A stretch of 64,000 nucleotides of DNA from Allacma fusca (Eukaryota > Arthropoda > Collembola > Symphypleona > Sminthuridae), in assembly GCA_947179485.1 (NCBI GenBank), contig OX359245.1, forward strand, positions 1,903,001-1,967,000, given 5' to 3'. The translations under genes were made by a program, and so were the position numbers. Below, piece after piece: positions 1-12,157 of this stretch (positions are counted from its first letter, which is position 1; every line of letters begins with the position of its first letter). The notes under the pieces are model-generated. The model was not told the origin of the DNA and did no database searches. It was given only the letters and a program-made list of their open reading frames with translations.

Positions 1-100
1 TTGCTTTGGTAATAATTATCTTAAATACTATTTACAATTTTGAGATTATGCGAAAACAAGATATTGAATTAGTTTAAGTATATACATGTATATATACATA

Positions 101-273
101 CAGTGAATTTCCTATAAAGCGGTTTCCTCGTGGACAGCATTCCCTGTATATTGACATTTTTCCCTTGTATTACATTTTCATTATGTATAATTAGTAGTAA
201 CATTCAGTGGCATGCCCATATATGGGCATTTATTTTGTTATCCCTTGGGAATTACTATGTAGGAAATTCCCTG
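101..273. mobile_element. Small pogo-like MITE
   Basis: The left end reads CAGTGAATTTCCTATAAAGC and the right end is its imperfect inverted copy, finishing GGAAATTCCCTG. A TA dinucleotide lies immediately outside each end (99-100 and 274-275), the target duplication expected for Tc1/mariner/pogo elements. At 173 bp it has no coding capacity. The same terminal motif bounds the larger elements at 25944-26747 and 30078-31755, so this is the shortest member of that group here. Confidence 0.7.
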
Positions 274-559
274 TACATCTGTGTATATATGTATGTTCGG
301 GTATATGTATGTTCGGGTCAATTCATGGTCAAGCCACGTGCAGTTTTGGTTGTACATGATCATGTTTAAGTGACGTAAAAAGTACTTGATTACTTCACCA
401 TGAAATTTCAAGTAATTACCTGAACATGAGTCGCCATGGTTCAAGATCGTATCAAAAGAATACTTGACTCTCATGGTCAAGTCAAGTTCATGGTCAAGTC
501 TGAAATTTACTTGACTTGTGCGCAGCAATGACACGAATTAATCTTTTCGCAGTCACTGA

Positions 560-1130
560 ATTTAAATTACGAGCAATGCAGTTGAATAGCATTTATACAT
601 TGTATTGGAATTTCGTAAACCTTTGAATGGAAGGCTTGTCGAATGAATGGCTTGAATTCAACAACGACTCCATCTTCTGTTGCGATTACTTAACACTTGA
701 AAAAACTTTCTTCCTGTAACACTACCGTTTGATTTCAATGGTTTCAGGTCTATTTCAACGTCTCAATAAACATCTAGCGCGGAGCGCCTCTATCAAAATA
801 TTTGGTACGTCCCAATTTTATAACCGGATCAAACTTTAATGCTAGATGTGGTCGTTCACTCCTTAAAAATGGTATTCTTCGAATTCACCTAGAATATAAC
901 GCTCTGAGGTTTGTTCGTCAAAGAATCGCCAAGCAATCGAAAATTGTGATCCTGAATAGTAAAATACGGGTTACTCTTTAAGAGACCCGGAATGGAAGTA
1001 ATCATTCTGATTACGTCTACCACAAACCAGAAAGCCACATTATTTGTATAATTTGAGAATGTGAGTTCGTAGCTCTTCTTCACATCAATTTGCCAGTTTA
1101 GAAATTCCACAATAGAAACTAACCCCAAGT
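560..1130 (-). pseudogene. Broken copy of an unknown minus-strand gene family
   Basis: Three blocks match, in the right order and strand, the better preserved gene at 15906-17618. Bases 590-650 match its C-terminus around the RRDMPYNQGIPKF segment. Bases 780-890 match its middle and the start of its last exon (KFDPVIKLGRTKYFD versus MVDPDIKLGRAKYFD). Bases 889-1128 match the upstream exon, keeping KKSYELTF where the 17.5 kb copy has a stop. Most of the last exon between the first two blocks is deleted and the frames are not continuous, so it is a pseudogene. The family's function is not recognised. Confidence 0.65.
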
Positions 1131-2575
1131 CTAAATTTTGGAATGAATTTACAATTTTAGAGTTTTTGCATGATTTGAAACATGATTTTATTTAAAATTT
1201 GTGAACTATGATAATGTATCTAAATTTCTCAAAACTCTAGATTTGTACTTAATCTTTGGCTTCAAGTTCCAAGTTCATTTAAATTCGGCTGTGAAGATTG
1301 TGGAAATATTGTTAGGTATAGATACATGTCCCTATACGTGTCCTGTGTGAAAAATCCCTGACGAGGGACTTCCCGCTTTCCTGTTACTAGATGCAAATAA
1401 GTTCAAAGTGTTAAGTTCATACAGTGATGTGTAGATGAAAGTGATTTTGGTTCTTTTTGATCTTAATTTCAGCTTCCTTTCAATGCAATAAATAACTAGC
1501 TTTCGGGTTATTTCTTTGCAAGTGTGTGTTGGCGATTAATTGGTTATTGTGTCCTTCTCGCATTGATTACACTTCTATCATTTTATTGAAAAGCTAGTCT
1601 TTGGTTCATGAAAAGTACAAGTTTAAGCACGATAATAATAATATTTCTAGCCAGTGTTTTTCTTATTCAAAAAAGAATGTTTGAAAAATATTCAAACTAA
1701 ACTTTCCTCTTTTCTCCAGATAAGTATTAAAGCGAGTTAAAAATCACATTTAAAATATACAGAAATTATATATACACAAATTAGCGGATACTAAAATATT
1801 GATCATTACATCTGCCACTCCGGTGTAGACGTTTGTGAGTGCATCCTTTTGTCCCTAAATGGGGAAATACCAGATCACATATTTTCTGCTTTAAAATAAT
1901 TCCAAAATCTCCACTTTAAAAGGTTAGCACACTTCCAGCGACGGTTGCTCAAATAGCCATTGCTGGCACCGCATTATCGAATTAGCAAAGTCATATCCGT
2001 ACTCGTTATTCACATAAATTACATAACTGATTATTTTGTCTGGCGTTAAGACCTTAAAAATGCTACATTCCTTAACGTTAACGAAATTACCGGCGTAAGT
2101 CACAAATAGTAAAAAATTACTACTCTTTGAAAACAATGATCAAATTTTCAATATGCCGTTGATATGTCAAAAAATAAATTTTATTTTATTTGGAATAATT
2201 AACAGAAAGTCGAATTTTCAGTTCCCTCCAACTAATTGCAATGAAATACTTTCTGCCACTTAATATTTATTACTCGAACCATTCTATTCTTCTCACGTCA
2301 TGAGAACGAAGTTCCCTTCACATCTCTCCTTCCATTGCGTACACATTTTCAATTCTCTGAATATTTCCACTTGCCAATCTTCCCCACGACCACTGCAAAA
2401 CCTCAATGTTAAATCCCAACTAAAGAAGTGAGTGAATTATTGAGCAATTTAACGTCTATAAAACCCATGTTAAATAAACATTCAATTTCATTTTCTCTCA
2501 CTACATGCTAATTACACTCATAAATGTGTACTTTTTATTTATTTAATTATTTCCTCAAAACCCAAAGCCATGGAC
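1131..2575. other. No gene seen
   Basis: AT-rich sequence with short frames only. I saw no splice-consistent exon, RNA gene or clear repeat boundary here. Confidence 0.5.
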
Positions 2576-3541
2576 TAGGGAAGCTCATGGGGACAGGACC
2601 AACCCGGGTATTTGGGTACAGGAACAGGTCCAAAATGGGTACAGTTTAAAAGTTCCCAATTGTAACAGGAACGAAACAGGTACTTTTATTTTGTACCCAC
2701 AAACCTGTGACCACAATCACAAACAGGTACAGGAACGAAAGTCGTTCCTGTTTGTGTGTTCCCAATAGGAACAGGTCCATACTGTGGAATGACCCATATT
2801 TAAACGTGTGGACCCGGGTACTTTGACGTTTTTGAACTTCGATCATTTCCAAAGCACCAATGAACGCTCGAAATGAATTTTGAGCATGGACTTGTAAAAT
2901 TGTACATGCATGGGTATGAATGTCATTTACCATGCTCGTTAGTTGCTTTAAAACAAATTACTTCATTGGACTTATTTTGCATTAAAGTAATTACTTCAGT
3001 TTAGACGTGGATTCCGCAAACTGATGGATTGATAGTGACCACAATAGTGATACAGAAGAAAATGTGAACTCAAAACAAAGGTCTGACGTGTACAGTCATT
3101 ATAAATATGACAAGAAAAATCTAAAATTCCAGTGCAATTACTGCAGGTAGGTTTTATTGTAATTTAAAAGTAGTAATAAAATTTAATTATTTATTTCCAC
3201 TGGAAACATTCGGAAGCATTTACGAAGATAAACTTAGCAGCAAAAAAGCTTAAAAGTAAAGTTGCTTTTCCGCCCTTAAAAGTAATAAACAAGTTATGGT
3301 ACAATAATTTTTTTATAGTACAAAAATATGCAGGAACAATGATATTATTTATTGAAAAAGCAAAAACAAATAGTAAACAACGTTTAGCTTAAATTCATAT
3401 GTTTAAACTAAAGTACCCGGGGACGAACCCGGGTACTTGCATAACTTTTGGGAATGGGTACACGTTTTGGGTACTTTTCAGGAACGGGTACAATTTTAGG
3501 AACAGGTACAAGATTTTGGATGTGTGTGGCAAAAATCCCTA
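2576..3541 (+). mobile_element. hAT-like deletion derivative, copy 1
   Basis: It begins TAGGGAAGCTCATGGGGAC. The next ~950 bp (to 3526) is an almost exact inverted copy of 6057-7007. The homology stops at 3526 and this copy then ends on a short AAAAATCCCTA, so it has lost the segment present at 5919-6056 in the other copy. It contains a remnant BED zinc-finger exon (3025-3146). I could not find an 8-bp target duplication at its outer ends, unlike copy 2. The predicted 95-aa frame inside it (2646-2933, minus) recurs identically in copy 2 and is part of the element, not a host gene. Confidence 0.7.
3025..3146 (+). pseudogene. Remnant BED-type zinc finger exon of a hAT transposase
   Basis: One frame reads an acidic stretch (SDHNSDTEENVNSKQRSD) followed by VYSHYKYDKKNLKFQCNYCR. 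This has the spacing of the start of a BED zinc finger (aromatic residues, then CxxC), as found at the N-terminus of hAT transposases. The frame runs directly into GTAGGT, a good splice donor, so the His half would lie in a following exon that is now missing. No in-frame start codon was found. It is the only coding trace left in this element. Confidence 0.6.
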
Positions 3542-4527
3542 GAAACAAATTAAAAAAGTTATTTCTGGTGATAAAATACAAATTTCACTGGATAAAATGT
3601 GAATATTTAATTGTACTCCATGGTTTTCTGGACCATGGTCCGGACCATGGTCTTTGGTCTGGTATGTTCTGAGCTTTGGACCAGACCAGTTTCATAAAAT
3701 CTGGATCAGACCAGACTAGTGGCATCACTACACTGCAGTAAGTATTTTTGAGCTTCAATACTAAATTCCAAAATTGAAAATAAATATTTTTGTTTTCAGA
3801 CTCATTGTTTTGAAATGCATCTCTAAATTTTAGTGGTAAAATAGTACATGGGCCGGAATAATTTTGAAGCAAATGAAAATTGCTTAGCATTTACGCCACA
3901 CATAGGAGTAAGTGTAAACCCTTCGAATTGAGCGTGACGTTATAAGTGGCTCCATGGCCTCACATTGACCACAGTGAATCTCTAGGAGTTCCATGGTGTT
4001 TTAAGGAAACCTCTCTTTTCCTACTTGAATTAAAACTAATAAGAATTGGATGGAAATTTCGTGGTTACATAATTTTTCTCAAACTATTCCCTAAAGCAGT
4101 GTAAAACAAAAAACAAAATCTTAATTAAGTCAATGGAGTGATTAGTTATTTGCTGTAGGTCCACAATGATAATGAAATTTGTTTTCTGAATATTTGCTAA
4201 TATTCTTAACCAACAACATTTTCATATTGAATTACAATTTTTTATTAAAGTTTTTCATAATAATGTTCTTAGATTGATTTCTTAAGGTTTCACAAATCCG
4301 GCCATTAGGATTCCCAACGATTATTAAAATGACAACAGTAAAAATTATTGCAAATTCAACTAATTCTTCCTTGGACACGACATTTTGCTAAAAATGTTCA
4401 GTCCGTAAGAAAAGCACTGGAGTAGCGGGTCACACACACAACATTATAAGTTCACATACGTCCATGTAATTAACACACGGGAAAAAGGAAAGAATGAAAA
4501 CCCAATTATTTATGACTTGTTCTCGAG
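3483..4527. repeat. Left copy of a 1,045-bp direct repeat bordering the assembly gap
   Basis: This stretch is repeated in the same direction at 4728-5771, directly across the N run. The only difference I found is one G in a G run near 4479. It begins inside hAT copy 1 and runs to the last base before the Ns. The likely explanation is two overlapping contig ends that were not merged. It contains a strong local palindrome around 3625-3650 (GGACCATGGTCC, occurring twice). Confidence 0.85.
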
Positions 4528-4727
4528 NNNNNNNNNNNNNNNNNNNNNNNNNNNNNNNNNNNNNNNNNNNNNNNNNNNNNNNNNNNNNNNNNNNNNNNNN
4601 NNNNNNNNNNNNNNNNNNNNNNNNNNNNNNNNNNNNNNNNNNNNNNNNNNNNNNNNNNNNNNNNNNNNNNNNNNNNNNNNNNNNNNNNNNNNNNNNNNNN
4701 NNNNNNNNNNNNNNNNNNNNNNNNNNN
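4528..4727. other. Assembly gap (200 Ns)
   Basis: Exactly 200 N characters, a conventional placeholder size. The sequence on the left reappears on the right, so the true gap is probably negative. Confidence 0.97.
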
Positions 4728-5771
4728 AACGGGTACAATTTTAGGAACAGGTACAAGATTTTGGATGTGTGTGGCAAAAATCCCTAGAAACAAATTAAAA
4801 AAGTTATTTCTGGTGATAAAATACAAATTTCACTGGATAAAATGTGAATATTTAATTGTACTCCATGGTTTTCTGGACCATGGTCCGGACCATGGTCTTT
4901 GGTCTGGTATGTTCTGAGCTTTGGACCAGACCAGTTTCATAAAATCTGGATCAGACCAGACTAGTGGCATCACTACACTGCAGTAAGTATTTTTGAGCTT
5001 CAATACTAAATTCCAAAATTGAAAATAAATATTTTTGTTTTCAGACTCATTGTTTTGAAATGCATCTCTAAATTTTAGTGGTAAAATAGTACATGGGCCG
5101 GAATAATTTTGAAGCAAATGAAAATTGCTTAGCATTTACGCCACACATAGGAGTAAGTGTAAACCCTTCGAATTGAGCGTGACGTTATAAGTGGCTCCAT
5201 GGCCTCACATTGACCACAGTGAATCTCTAGGAGTTCCATGGTGTTTTAAGGAAACCTCTCTTTTCCTACTTGAATTAAAACTAATAAGAATTGGATGGAA
5301 ATTTCGTGGTTACATAATTTTTCTCAAACTATTCCCTAAAGCAGTGTAAAACAAAAAACAAAATCTTAATTAAGTCAATGGAGTGATTAGTTATTTGCTG
5401 TAGGTCCACAATGATAATGAAATTTGTTTTCTGAATATTTGCTAATATTCTTAACCAACAACATTTTCATATTGAATTACAATTTTTTATTAAAGTTTTT
5501 CATAATAATGTTCTTAGATTGATTTCTTAAGGTTTCACAAATCCGGCCATTAGGATTCCCAACGATTATTAAAATGACAACAGTAAAAATTATTGCAAAT
5601 TCAACTAATTCTTCCTTGGACACGACATTTTGCTAAAAATGTTCAGTCCGTAAGAAAAGCACTGGAGTAGCGGGTCACACACACAACATTATAAGTTCAC
5701 ATACGTCCATGTAATTAACACACGGAAAAAGGAAAGAATGAAAACCCAATTATTTATGACTTGTTCTCGAG
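4728..5771. repeat. Right copy of the gap-flanking direct repeat
   Basis: It is the counterpart of 3483-4527. Unique sequence resumes at 5772. The predicted 101-aa minus-strand frame at 4830-5135 is the same as the one at 3585-3890 and should not be counted as two genes. Confidence 0.85.
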
Positions 5772-5918
5772 TGGAAACAACATTTGAGGCTTAGAAGGAA
5801 AGCAAAATTTGACGAAAACTGAGGGAACAAATTATTTTCTGGTTAAACATTTTTCTTCTCATAATAGTCTCATTTCCTCATAAAGCTATTTTGCTTATGA
5901 AAGGGAAAAACACTGATG

Positions 5919-7007
5919 TAGGGAAGCGCAAAGGTACAAAAACTTGGTGCCTGTTCCTGTTCCTGAACACGTACCTATAAATACAGGTACAAAATTTATG
6001 TTCCTGTACCTATGCTAAAACTTTGCAGGTACGAATTTTCCGTTCATGTACCTGTTCACACATCCAAAATCTTGTACCTGTTCCTAAAATTGTACCCGTT
6101 CCTGAAAAGTACCCAAAACGTGTACCCATTCCCAAAAGTTATGCAAGTACCCGGGTTCGTCCCCGGGTACTTTAGTTTAAACATATGAATTTAAGCTAAA
6201 CGTTGTTTACTATTTGTTTTTGCTTTTTCAATAAATAATATCATTGTTCCTGCATATTTTTGTACTATAAAAAAATTATTGTACCATAACTTGTTTATTA
6301 CTTTTAAGGGCGGAAAAGCAACTTTACTTTTAAGCTTTTTTGCTGCTAAGTTTATCTTCGTAAATGCTTCCGAATGTTTCCAGTGGAAATAAATAATTAA
6401 ATTTTATTACTACTTTTAAATTACAATAAAACCTACCTGCAGTAATTGCACTGGAATTTTAGATTTTTCTTGTCATATTTATAATGACTGTACACGTCAG
6501 ACCTTTGTTTTGAGTTCACATTTTCTTCTGTATCACTATTGTGGTCACTATCAATCCATCAGTTTGCGGAATCCACGTCTAAACTGAAGTAATTACTTTA
6601 ATGCAAAATAAGTCCAATGAAGTAATTTGTTTTAAAGCAACTAACGAGCATGGTAAATGACATTCATACCCATGCATGTACAATTTTACAAGTCCATGCT
6701 CAAAATTCATTTCGAGCGTTCATTGGTGCTTTGGAAATGATCGAAGTTCAAAAACGTCAAAGTACCCGGGTCCACACGTTTAAATATGGGTCATTCCACA
6801 GTATGGACCTGTTCCTATTGGGAACACACAAACAGGAACGACTTTCGTTCCTGTACCTGTTTGTGATTGTGGTCACAGGTTTGTGGGTACAAAATAAAAG
6901 TACCTGTTTCGTTCCTGTTACAATTGGGAACTTTTAAACTGTACCCATTTTGGACCTGTTCCTGTACCCAAATACCCGGGTTGGTCCTGTTCCCATGAGC
7001 TTCCCTA
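5919..7007 (-). mobile_element. hAT-like element, copy 2, with 8-bp target duplication
   Basis: The ends are TAGGGAAGCGCAAAGG on the left and the inverted CATGAGCTTCCCTA on the right. The octamer CACTGATG flanks it perfectly (5911-5918 and 7008-7015), as expected for hAT insertion. Length is 1,089 bp. Bases 6057-7007 are the inverted copy of copy 1, including the BED zinc-finger exon remnant mirrored at 6437-6558. The sequence is full of GGTACAGGAACAGG-type subterminal repeats. No transposase core is present, so it is non-autonomous. Confidence 0.85.
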
Positions 7008-7015
7008 CACTGATG

Positions 7016-7605
7016 TTCTATGCAAATATTATTTATTGCTCCTTTAGCATTTAAATTCATTTGGAATTTTGTACTTTTTGCATCTTAACTCTAGCGGTAA
7101 TTTAAATTATTTTTAAGTTTGAATTATTTTAGACCCTTGAAGTTTCTATCCCCTTTTAATCCCGTAAATTTAGCACTCACTTTACCTTGATGACTTTGAA
7201 ATGTGTGACCATTTTACTATTTTCCGCTCATGTTTTTTAGCTCAATTTGAACCTTAACCAATGACATATTTTCGTTGTTTCGTACATTGACTACCTAAGG
7301 TTGTTATGATTTGACCCCTTTTGTATCTAACAACTCAGAGTGAGTCATAATTTACGTAAAATTCTATGTTCGTACTTTACAAGGAATTCAGACAGCAAAG
7401 TCTCGTCAGAAAGATATTTGGGAGGATTCTTTCGGAGGGCTGAATTTTATTGGAATGACCGAAGCAAAAATAAGAGATCAAAAATAGAACCAATAAACAC
7501 ACGACTTATTCCGTGCAATTGTACGTATTTATTTCTGTACAATTCTATTAAATACAAAAATCCGTGCACTGCACTGATTAGAGCAAACTTCGTTTGCATG
7601 TGCAG
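7016..7605. other. No gene seen
   Basis: AT-rich unique-looking sequence between the hAT-like element and the next repeat candidate. No coding signal was found. Confidence 0.45.
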
Positions 7606-7938
7606 GAAAGTGAAACTTGTATAATAAGATTTATAGTAAGGCAGGAAAATAGATTTGGATTGCTATCGTTAAAGGTATTATGTCAATCCGGTAGAAATAT
7701 ATAGCAAATGCAAGAATGTTTTGATAATAGTATCCAGAAAATAATTTTTTGATGTCAAACGTTTGACCCCAGGTCGCTGAATTTATCAAAAGGCACAACT
7801 AGATTGTATGGTCGATATTTTGGTAAAGGTCACATGTCCCTACGTCATTCCGTTGTAAAGATATGGCTACCACAAGATTTTGTAGTGACGGACGGACGGA
7901 CGGACGGAATACACTCGTGCATAAGAAAGTTTCACTTT
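7606..7938. repeat. Possible small inverted-repeat element with a GACG microsatellite
   Basis: GAAAGTGAAACTT at the left is mirrored by AAGTTTCACTTTC at the right. Inside is a pure (GACG)n run at 7887-7908. No target duplication was identified, so this is only a candidate. Confidence 0.3.
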
Positions 7939-7974
7939 CTAAAAATGCATGCTAATCAATCTAGGAATTACTTG

Positions 7975-8258
7975 TGTTATGGCATAGAATTATATTTGTG
8001 GTGTTGCTGTAGTGTTCTGCTATTTATAAGTTTGGAAAATTGTTTGTTAGAAAATGTTAACGGATATTACTATAATAGATGCAGAATTATTGATGAGGAT
8101 GCATTCACTGTTTAGCGACGGCGAGGGAAAGGCGAGGGAAAGATATTGAGTAAAGAATTGGAAAAACGGAAGAGAAAATAAAGCTTAAAGTTGCACATGA
8201 AGTGCTGGTCTTTCAGCGAAGTATTATTTCGGCAAAAATAATAAGTAAAACCATAACA
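7975..8258 (+). repeat. BEL/Pao 5' LTR
   Basis: Bounded by TG...CA with a matching 3' copy at 13812-14095. The first ATG of the gag frame starts on the last base of this LTR (A at 8258). The primer binding site that should begin at 8259 (TGGCCCTTCAAGCC) therefore overlaps the first codons. I could not assign the tRNA primer. Confidence 0.92.
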
Positions 8259-9222
8259 TGGCCCTTCAAGCCGAAATAACCAGTTCTACGGATGAAAGTT
8301 CATACGAAGATGAAGTTCCATTTGCAACCGGTGGGGAAGCTACCATCCGGAGAAGCCGAAGGTTACTGGGAAACGCTCCTGCCCATTCAGGCGTACAGAC
8401 TCCAGCGAGGAGAAAGCCGAAAGGGGAAAGAAACGTAGGAAAACCTGACGGAAATGCAGATGATAATTTCAATGACAAAGCTTCCATACGATCAACGTTT
8501 TCCAAGGCAAGTTCTAGGTCTTTAGCTAGCAGTAACAGTAGCGAAGTGGTACGCAGAAAACTGCAAGCGGAACTCCAGGCCAAGAAGGATTTAAGCAAGA
8601 TCGAGGAAGACAAGGAGGTTTTCCTGCAAAAGTTGCTACAGAAACGAGCCGATCGTGAGGCGGATATTGTTCAAACAAACGTGCAGTTAGAGAAGGCGTA
8701 GATAGATGAGGAATTGGGAGAAAACGACAATAATTCTCAAATTCTTGAAGATCTGCCGAGAGTGCAAAGTTGTACGAACAGGAATGTTGACGCTTGGCTG
8801 AATGAGAAGAAAAATGATGATCAACCAGCGGTGTCAACAGGGATTAACCAGTCAACTCTACAACCCAGTGGTCAATCTGAAATCCAAAATTCCAGGAAAG
8901 TTTTGGAAAATAAAATGGAACAATTCTTAGCAAGGCAGACCCCAAGGATCTCCCATTATTCAGCGGAGATGTCACTGAATGGCCGATGTTCGTGACACAA
9001 TTTGAAAGGACGACTTTATTGATGGGCCTTTCAGAGGATGAGAATCTGTCACGGCTACAAAGATGTCTTAAAGGCAAGGCGCGCGAAGCTGTACTTCCTA
9101 TTCTGTTACTTCCTGAGAATGTCCCGAACGTTATTAAAACTTTGGAGCGGATGTTCGGCAGGACTGATTTGATAATTGAATCAATGGTTGAAAAAATCAG
9201 ATGGTGCCCAAATCCAAAGTAG
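8258..9222 (+). pseudogene. BEL/Pao gag (N-terminal and DUF1759-type region), broken
   Basis: The first 147 codons are basic and coiled-coil-like (KLQAELQAKKDLSKIEEDKE region), ending at a TAG (8699). The same frame reopens and continues to about 8940. One base is then lost, and the frame shifts into the typical BEL gag core (LPLFSGDVTEWPMF, then RLQRCLKGKAREAV at about 9050). A second TAG follows at 9220. These breaks are in conserved protein, so I treat them as mutations and not recoding signals. Confidence 0.85.
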
Positions 9223-9237
9223 AGTAAGCCAGAAACC

Positions 9238-10578
9238 TTGATTTCCTTTGCAAATTTAATTGCCAATTTGGTTTCCACTATGAAAGCTCTGGGGAAACGA
9301 GGCCATATGAGTAATCCTCAGCTGCTTAAGGAACTTCTTGTCAAGTTACCATTTCAGCTTCAGTTTGCATGGTGTGAAAAGGCAAAAGCGATGTCAGATG
9401 ACCAGACTCTGGTGAACTTCTCAAGTTGGATGATTGATGTTGCCATGACAGCTAGTTTGTTGCCAATTCATAACATCACCGACATTGGCAAGTCAAATAA
9501 TTCAGAAAATAGTAATAAAAATGATAAGAATAAAAAGCACATTTTGAATATTTCTGAAAAAAGTGACAATAGTTGTCCAAAATGCCACAGCAATGAACAT
9601 AGTTTGAGTAACTGTTATAAGTTTCAAGCTGATGGTAGTAAATTCCGATGGGATTTTGTAATGAAACAAAAGCTATGTGTTTGTTGTTTGAAGTATGGGC
9701 ATATAGGTACAAAATGTCCAGAAAAAAAGGTATGTGGTATCGATGATTGCAATAAGTATCATAATCAGCAGTTGCACAGAAAGTCAAATACGTCAGTAGC
9801 AACTGTCAAAGGGGAAGAGACTCCCGGAGGTAATTATTGTGGTCATGTTGGAAATGGAATGAAGGAGACATTGCTGAGAATACTACCGGTCATACTTTCT
9901 GGTCCGAAAGGAAAATTATGTACATACGTCATTCTTGATGATGGGTCAACGCTTACTTTGGTCGATGCTGGAGTTGCAAGTCAACTTGGACTGGAGGGGA
10001 AAGAAGATCCATTATGTATTCATTGGACCAATAACGTTTCCAGAGAAGAAGAGCATTCACGGAGAGTTTCGTTGAAGATATGCGGTAGGAAAATGGAGAA
10101 CAAAACTTTCACTTTGACTGACGTAAGAACAGTAAACAATTTGTCATTGCCTACTCATACCGTCAATATGGAGGATTTAAAGAAACAGTATAGCTATCTA
10201 ATGGATGTACCGTATGAGTCCGTAAAAAATGTGAGACCAATGCCTTTGTTGGGGCAAGATAACATTATCTTATCAGCAGCAAGGAAATTCATCAGTGGAG
10301 TGTGGGGAAGTCCAGTTGCCAGTTTGACTCCATTAGGCTGGGTTGTCCATGGGAACATACCAATGAAGAGTAGGACTGATCGAGTTTTGATGCTGCATAG
10401 TTTGGATGGGGATCAAGAACTAATTCAGCTGGTAAAAGAGTCTTACTCTACAAAATGTTTCGGAGTAAAAGTTTCTGAGTTATGTTCAAGGTCTAAGGAT
10501 GACGATGCTGCAATGAAGATTATGGAAGCTACAACTAGACGAGTTGGGGATAGGTTCCAGACGGGCCTACTTTGGTGA
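9238..10578 (+). pseudogene. BEL/Pao gag C-terminus and aspartic protease
   Basis: It opens with ETLISFANLIANL, the continuation of the gag core after the TAG at 9220. Next come zinc-finger-like clusters (CPKCHSNEHSLSNC, CVCCLKYGHIGTKC) at about 9570-9730. The retroviral-type aspartic protease follows, with ILDDGSTLTLVD as active site at about 9930-9965. This is the usual BEL/Pao variant (DDGS in place of D-S/T-G). The later part is the linker to reverse transcriptase. A TGA at 10576-10578, right after GLLW, ends the frame, and the same frame reopens immediately into RT. Confidence 0.88.
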
Positions 10579-10587
10579 CAAAAGGAT

Positions 10588-12111
10588 ATGGTATTTCCGT
10601 CAAGTAAGAATACAGCACTAAGAAGATTGCAATGTGTGGAACGGAGAATGGACAAAGATCCCGTTTTTGCAAACACCTACTGTATGAAGGTACAAGAGTT
10701 CTTGGACAAAGGTTATGCTGAACTGATGACGAGTGATAGCGCTGATGTGATTGGTCCAAGAACGTGGTACATACCTCACTTTGGAGTTACCAACCCCAAT
10801 AAGCCTGGGAAAGTACGATTAGTTTTTGATGCTGCGGCGACAACGGACGGTGTAAGTCTCAATAGTTGTCTGTATAAAGGTCCGGACTTATTAAACCCTC
10901 TTCCCGCAGTACTATGGCGATTCCGTCGTCACTCTATAGCGGCTGTCGGTGATATAAAGGAAATGTTTCCTCAAATAATTATCTGTCCTGAAGACCAAGA
11001 CTCACAGAGGTTTCTATGGCGGGGTATGGAGAGGAATGAGCCACCAAAAACTTACAAAATGGTGCGAATGATTTTTGGGGCAGCATCATCACCCTCCTCA
11101 GCTAATTATGTGAAGAATGTAAATGCTGCAGAATTTCAAGACCAGTATCCACGAGTATACAAAGCAATTAAAGAAGATACATATATGGATGATCATCTTG
11201 ACGGGGGAAGCAGCGAAGATGATCTTCGCAGTCATATTCAAAATATCATTCATGTTTATAAACAGGCTGGTTTTATAATATGCAATTGGTCATGTAGTTC
11301 CCGAGAAGTGCTGGAATCAATTCCAGACGAGCTACGAGCAGTTGGTAATGTAGAGCTCAACAAAGGGCAGGTTTTGCCGACTGAAAGAGTTTTAGGACTT
11401 TATTGGAATGCTGAATCTGATGAGTTCTGTTTTAATTTCAAATGTCACAAGGTGTCTGCGGATGAAGTAAATGGAACTAAGGTCCCTACGAAGCGTGAAG
11501 TATTGAAATTACTCATGTCTCTTTTTGATCCTTTGGGATTTCTGGCCCATTATCTAATAAAGGGGAAGATTTTGTTCCACCAAATCTGGAGGACTGGACT
11601 TGGCTGGGATGATTTTTTGTCTGAAACGTTGATGCAGAGCTGGGAATTATGGCTGGCAGTATTGGCACAATCTAGTTCTATGAAGATACCACGTTGTTAC
11701 CACCCAAAATTGTCAGAAGCTTCGGAGGTTCAGTTGCATATTTTCGTTGATGCTAGTGAGGAGGCCTTTGCTGCGGTATGTTACCTGAGAATTGAAGTGG
11801 AAGATGTAGTTGAAGTAAGTTTTGTTGCAGCTAAAACGAAGGTGGCGCCACTAAAACCGTTATCTATTCCACGAATGGAGCTACAAGCTGCTGTATTGGG
11901 AGTAAGATTGGCTAAGAAGGTCAAGGAGGAGTTGCAGTGGAAGCTCAGAGAGATTGTTTACTGGCCAGATTCTCGAACAGTACTATGCTGGATTAAATGT
12001 GACTCACGAAAGTATAAACAATTCGTAGCTCATCGAGTTGGAGAGATATTGGAATCTTCCGATGAAAACGACTGGTGGTGGGTTCCGACAGAGGATAATG
12101 TTAACGGATAA
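10588..12111 (+). pseudogene. BEL/Pao reverse transcriptase and RNase H
   Basis: The RT palm is clear: VRLVFDAAA at about 10810, GDIKEMFPQI at about 10950, and the catalytic YMDDHLDG with YMDD at 11182-11193. The Pao-type segment (FDPLGFLAHYLIKGK) follows at about 11525. RNase H starts at HIFVDASEEAFAAV (about 11740), with the further conserved block SIPRMELQAA. The frame ends at a TAA (12109) inside the region that in BEL elements reads NVADDATR. Here it is degraded by several stops, and the integrase continues in another frame. Confidence 0.92.
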
Positions 12112-12157
12112 CGGATTAGAGGATAGTGTTTAACGTTCTCAGCCATGTTGTACAGTA

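Noticed and set aside
3585-5135. Two identical 101-codon minus frames as tandem genes
   Set aside because: They come from the duplicated contig ends around the gap, and the peptide is the translation of a palindromic repeat.
2646-6937. Two identical 95-codon frames (2646-2933 minus and 6650-6937 plus) as a gene pair
   Set aside because: They are the mirrored arms of the two hAT derivatives, antisense to the BED exon strand, with no protein features.
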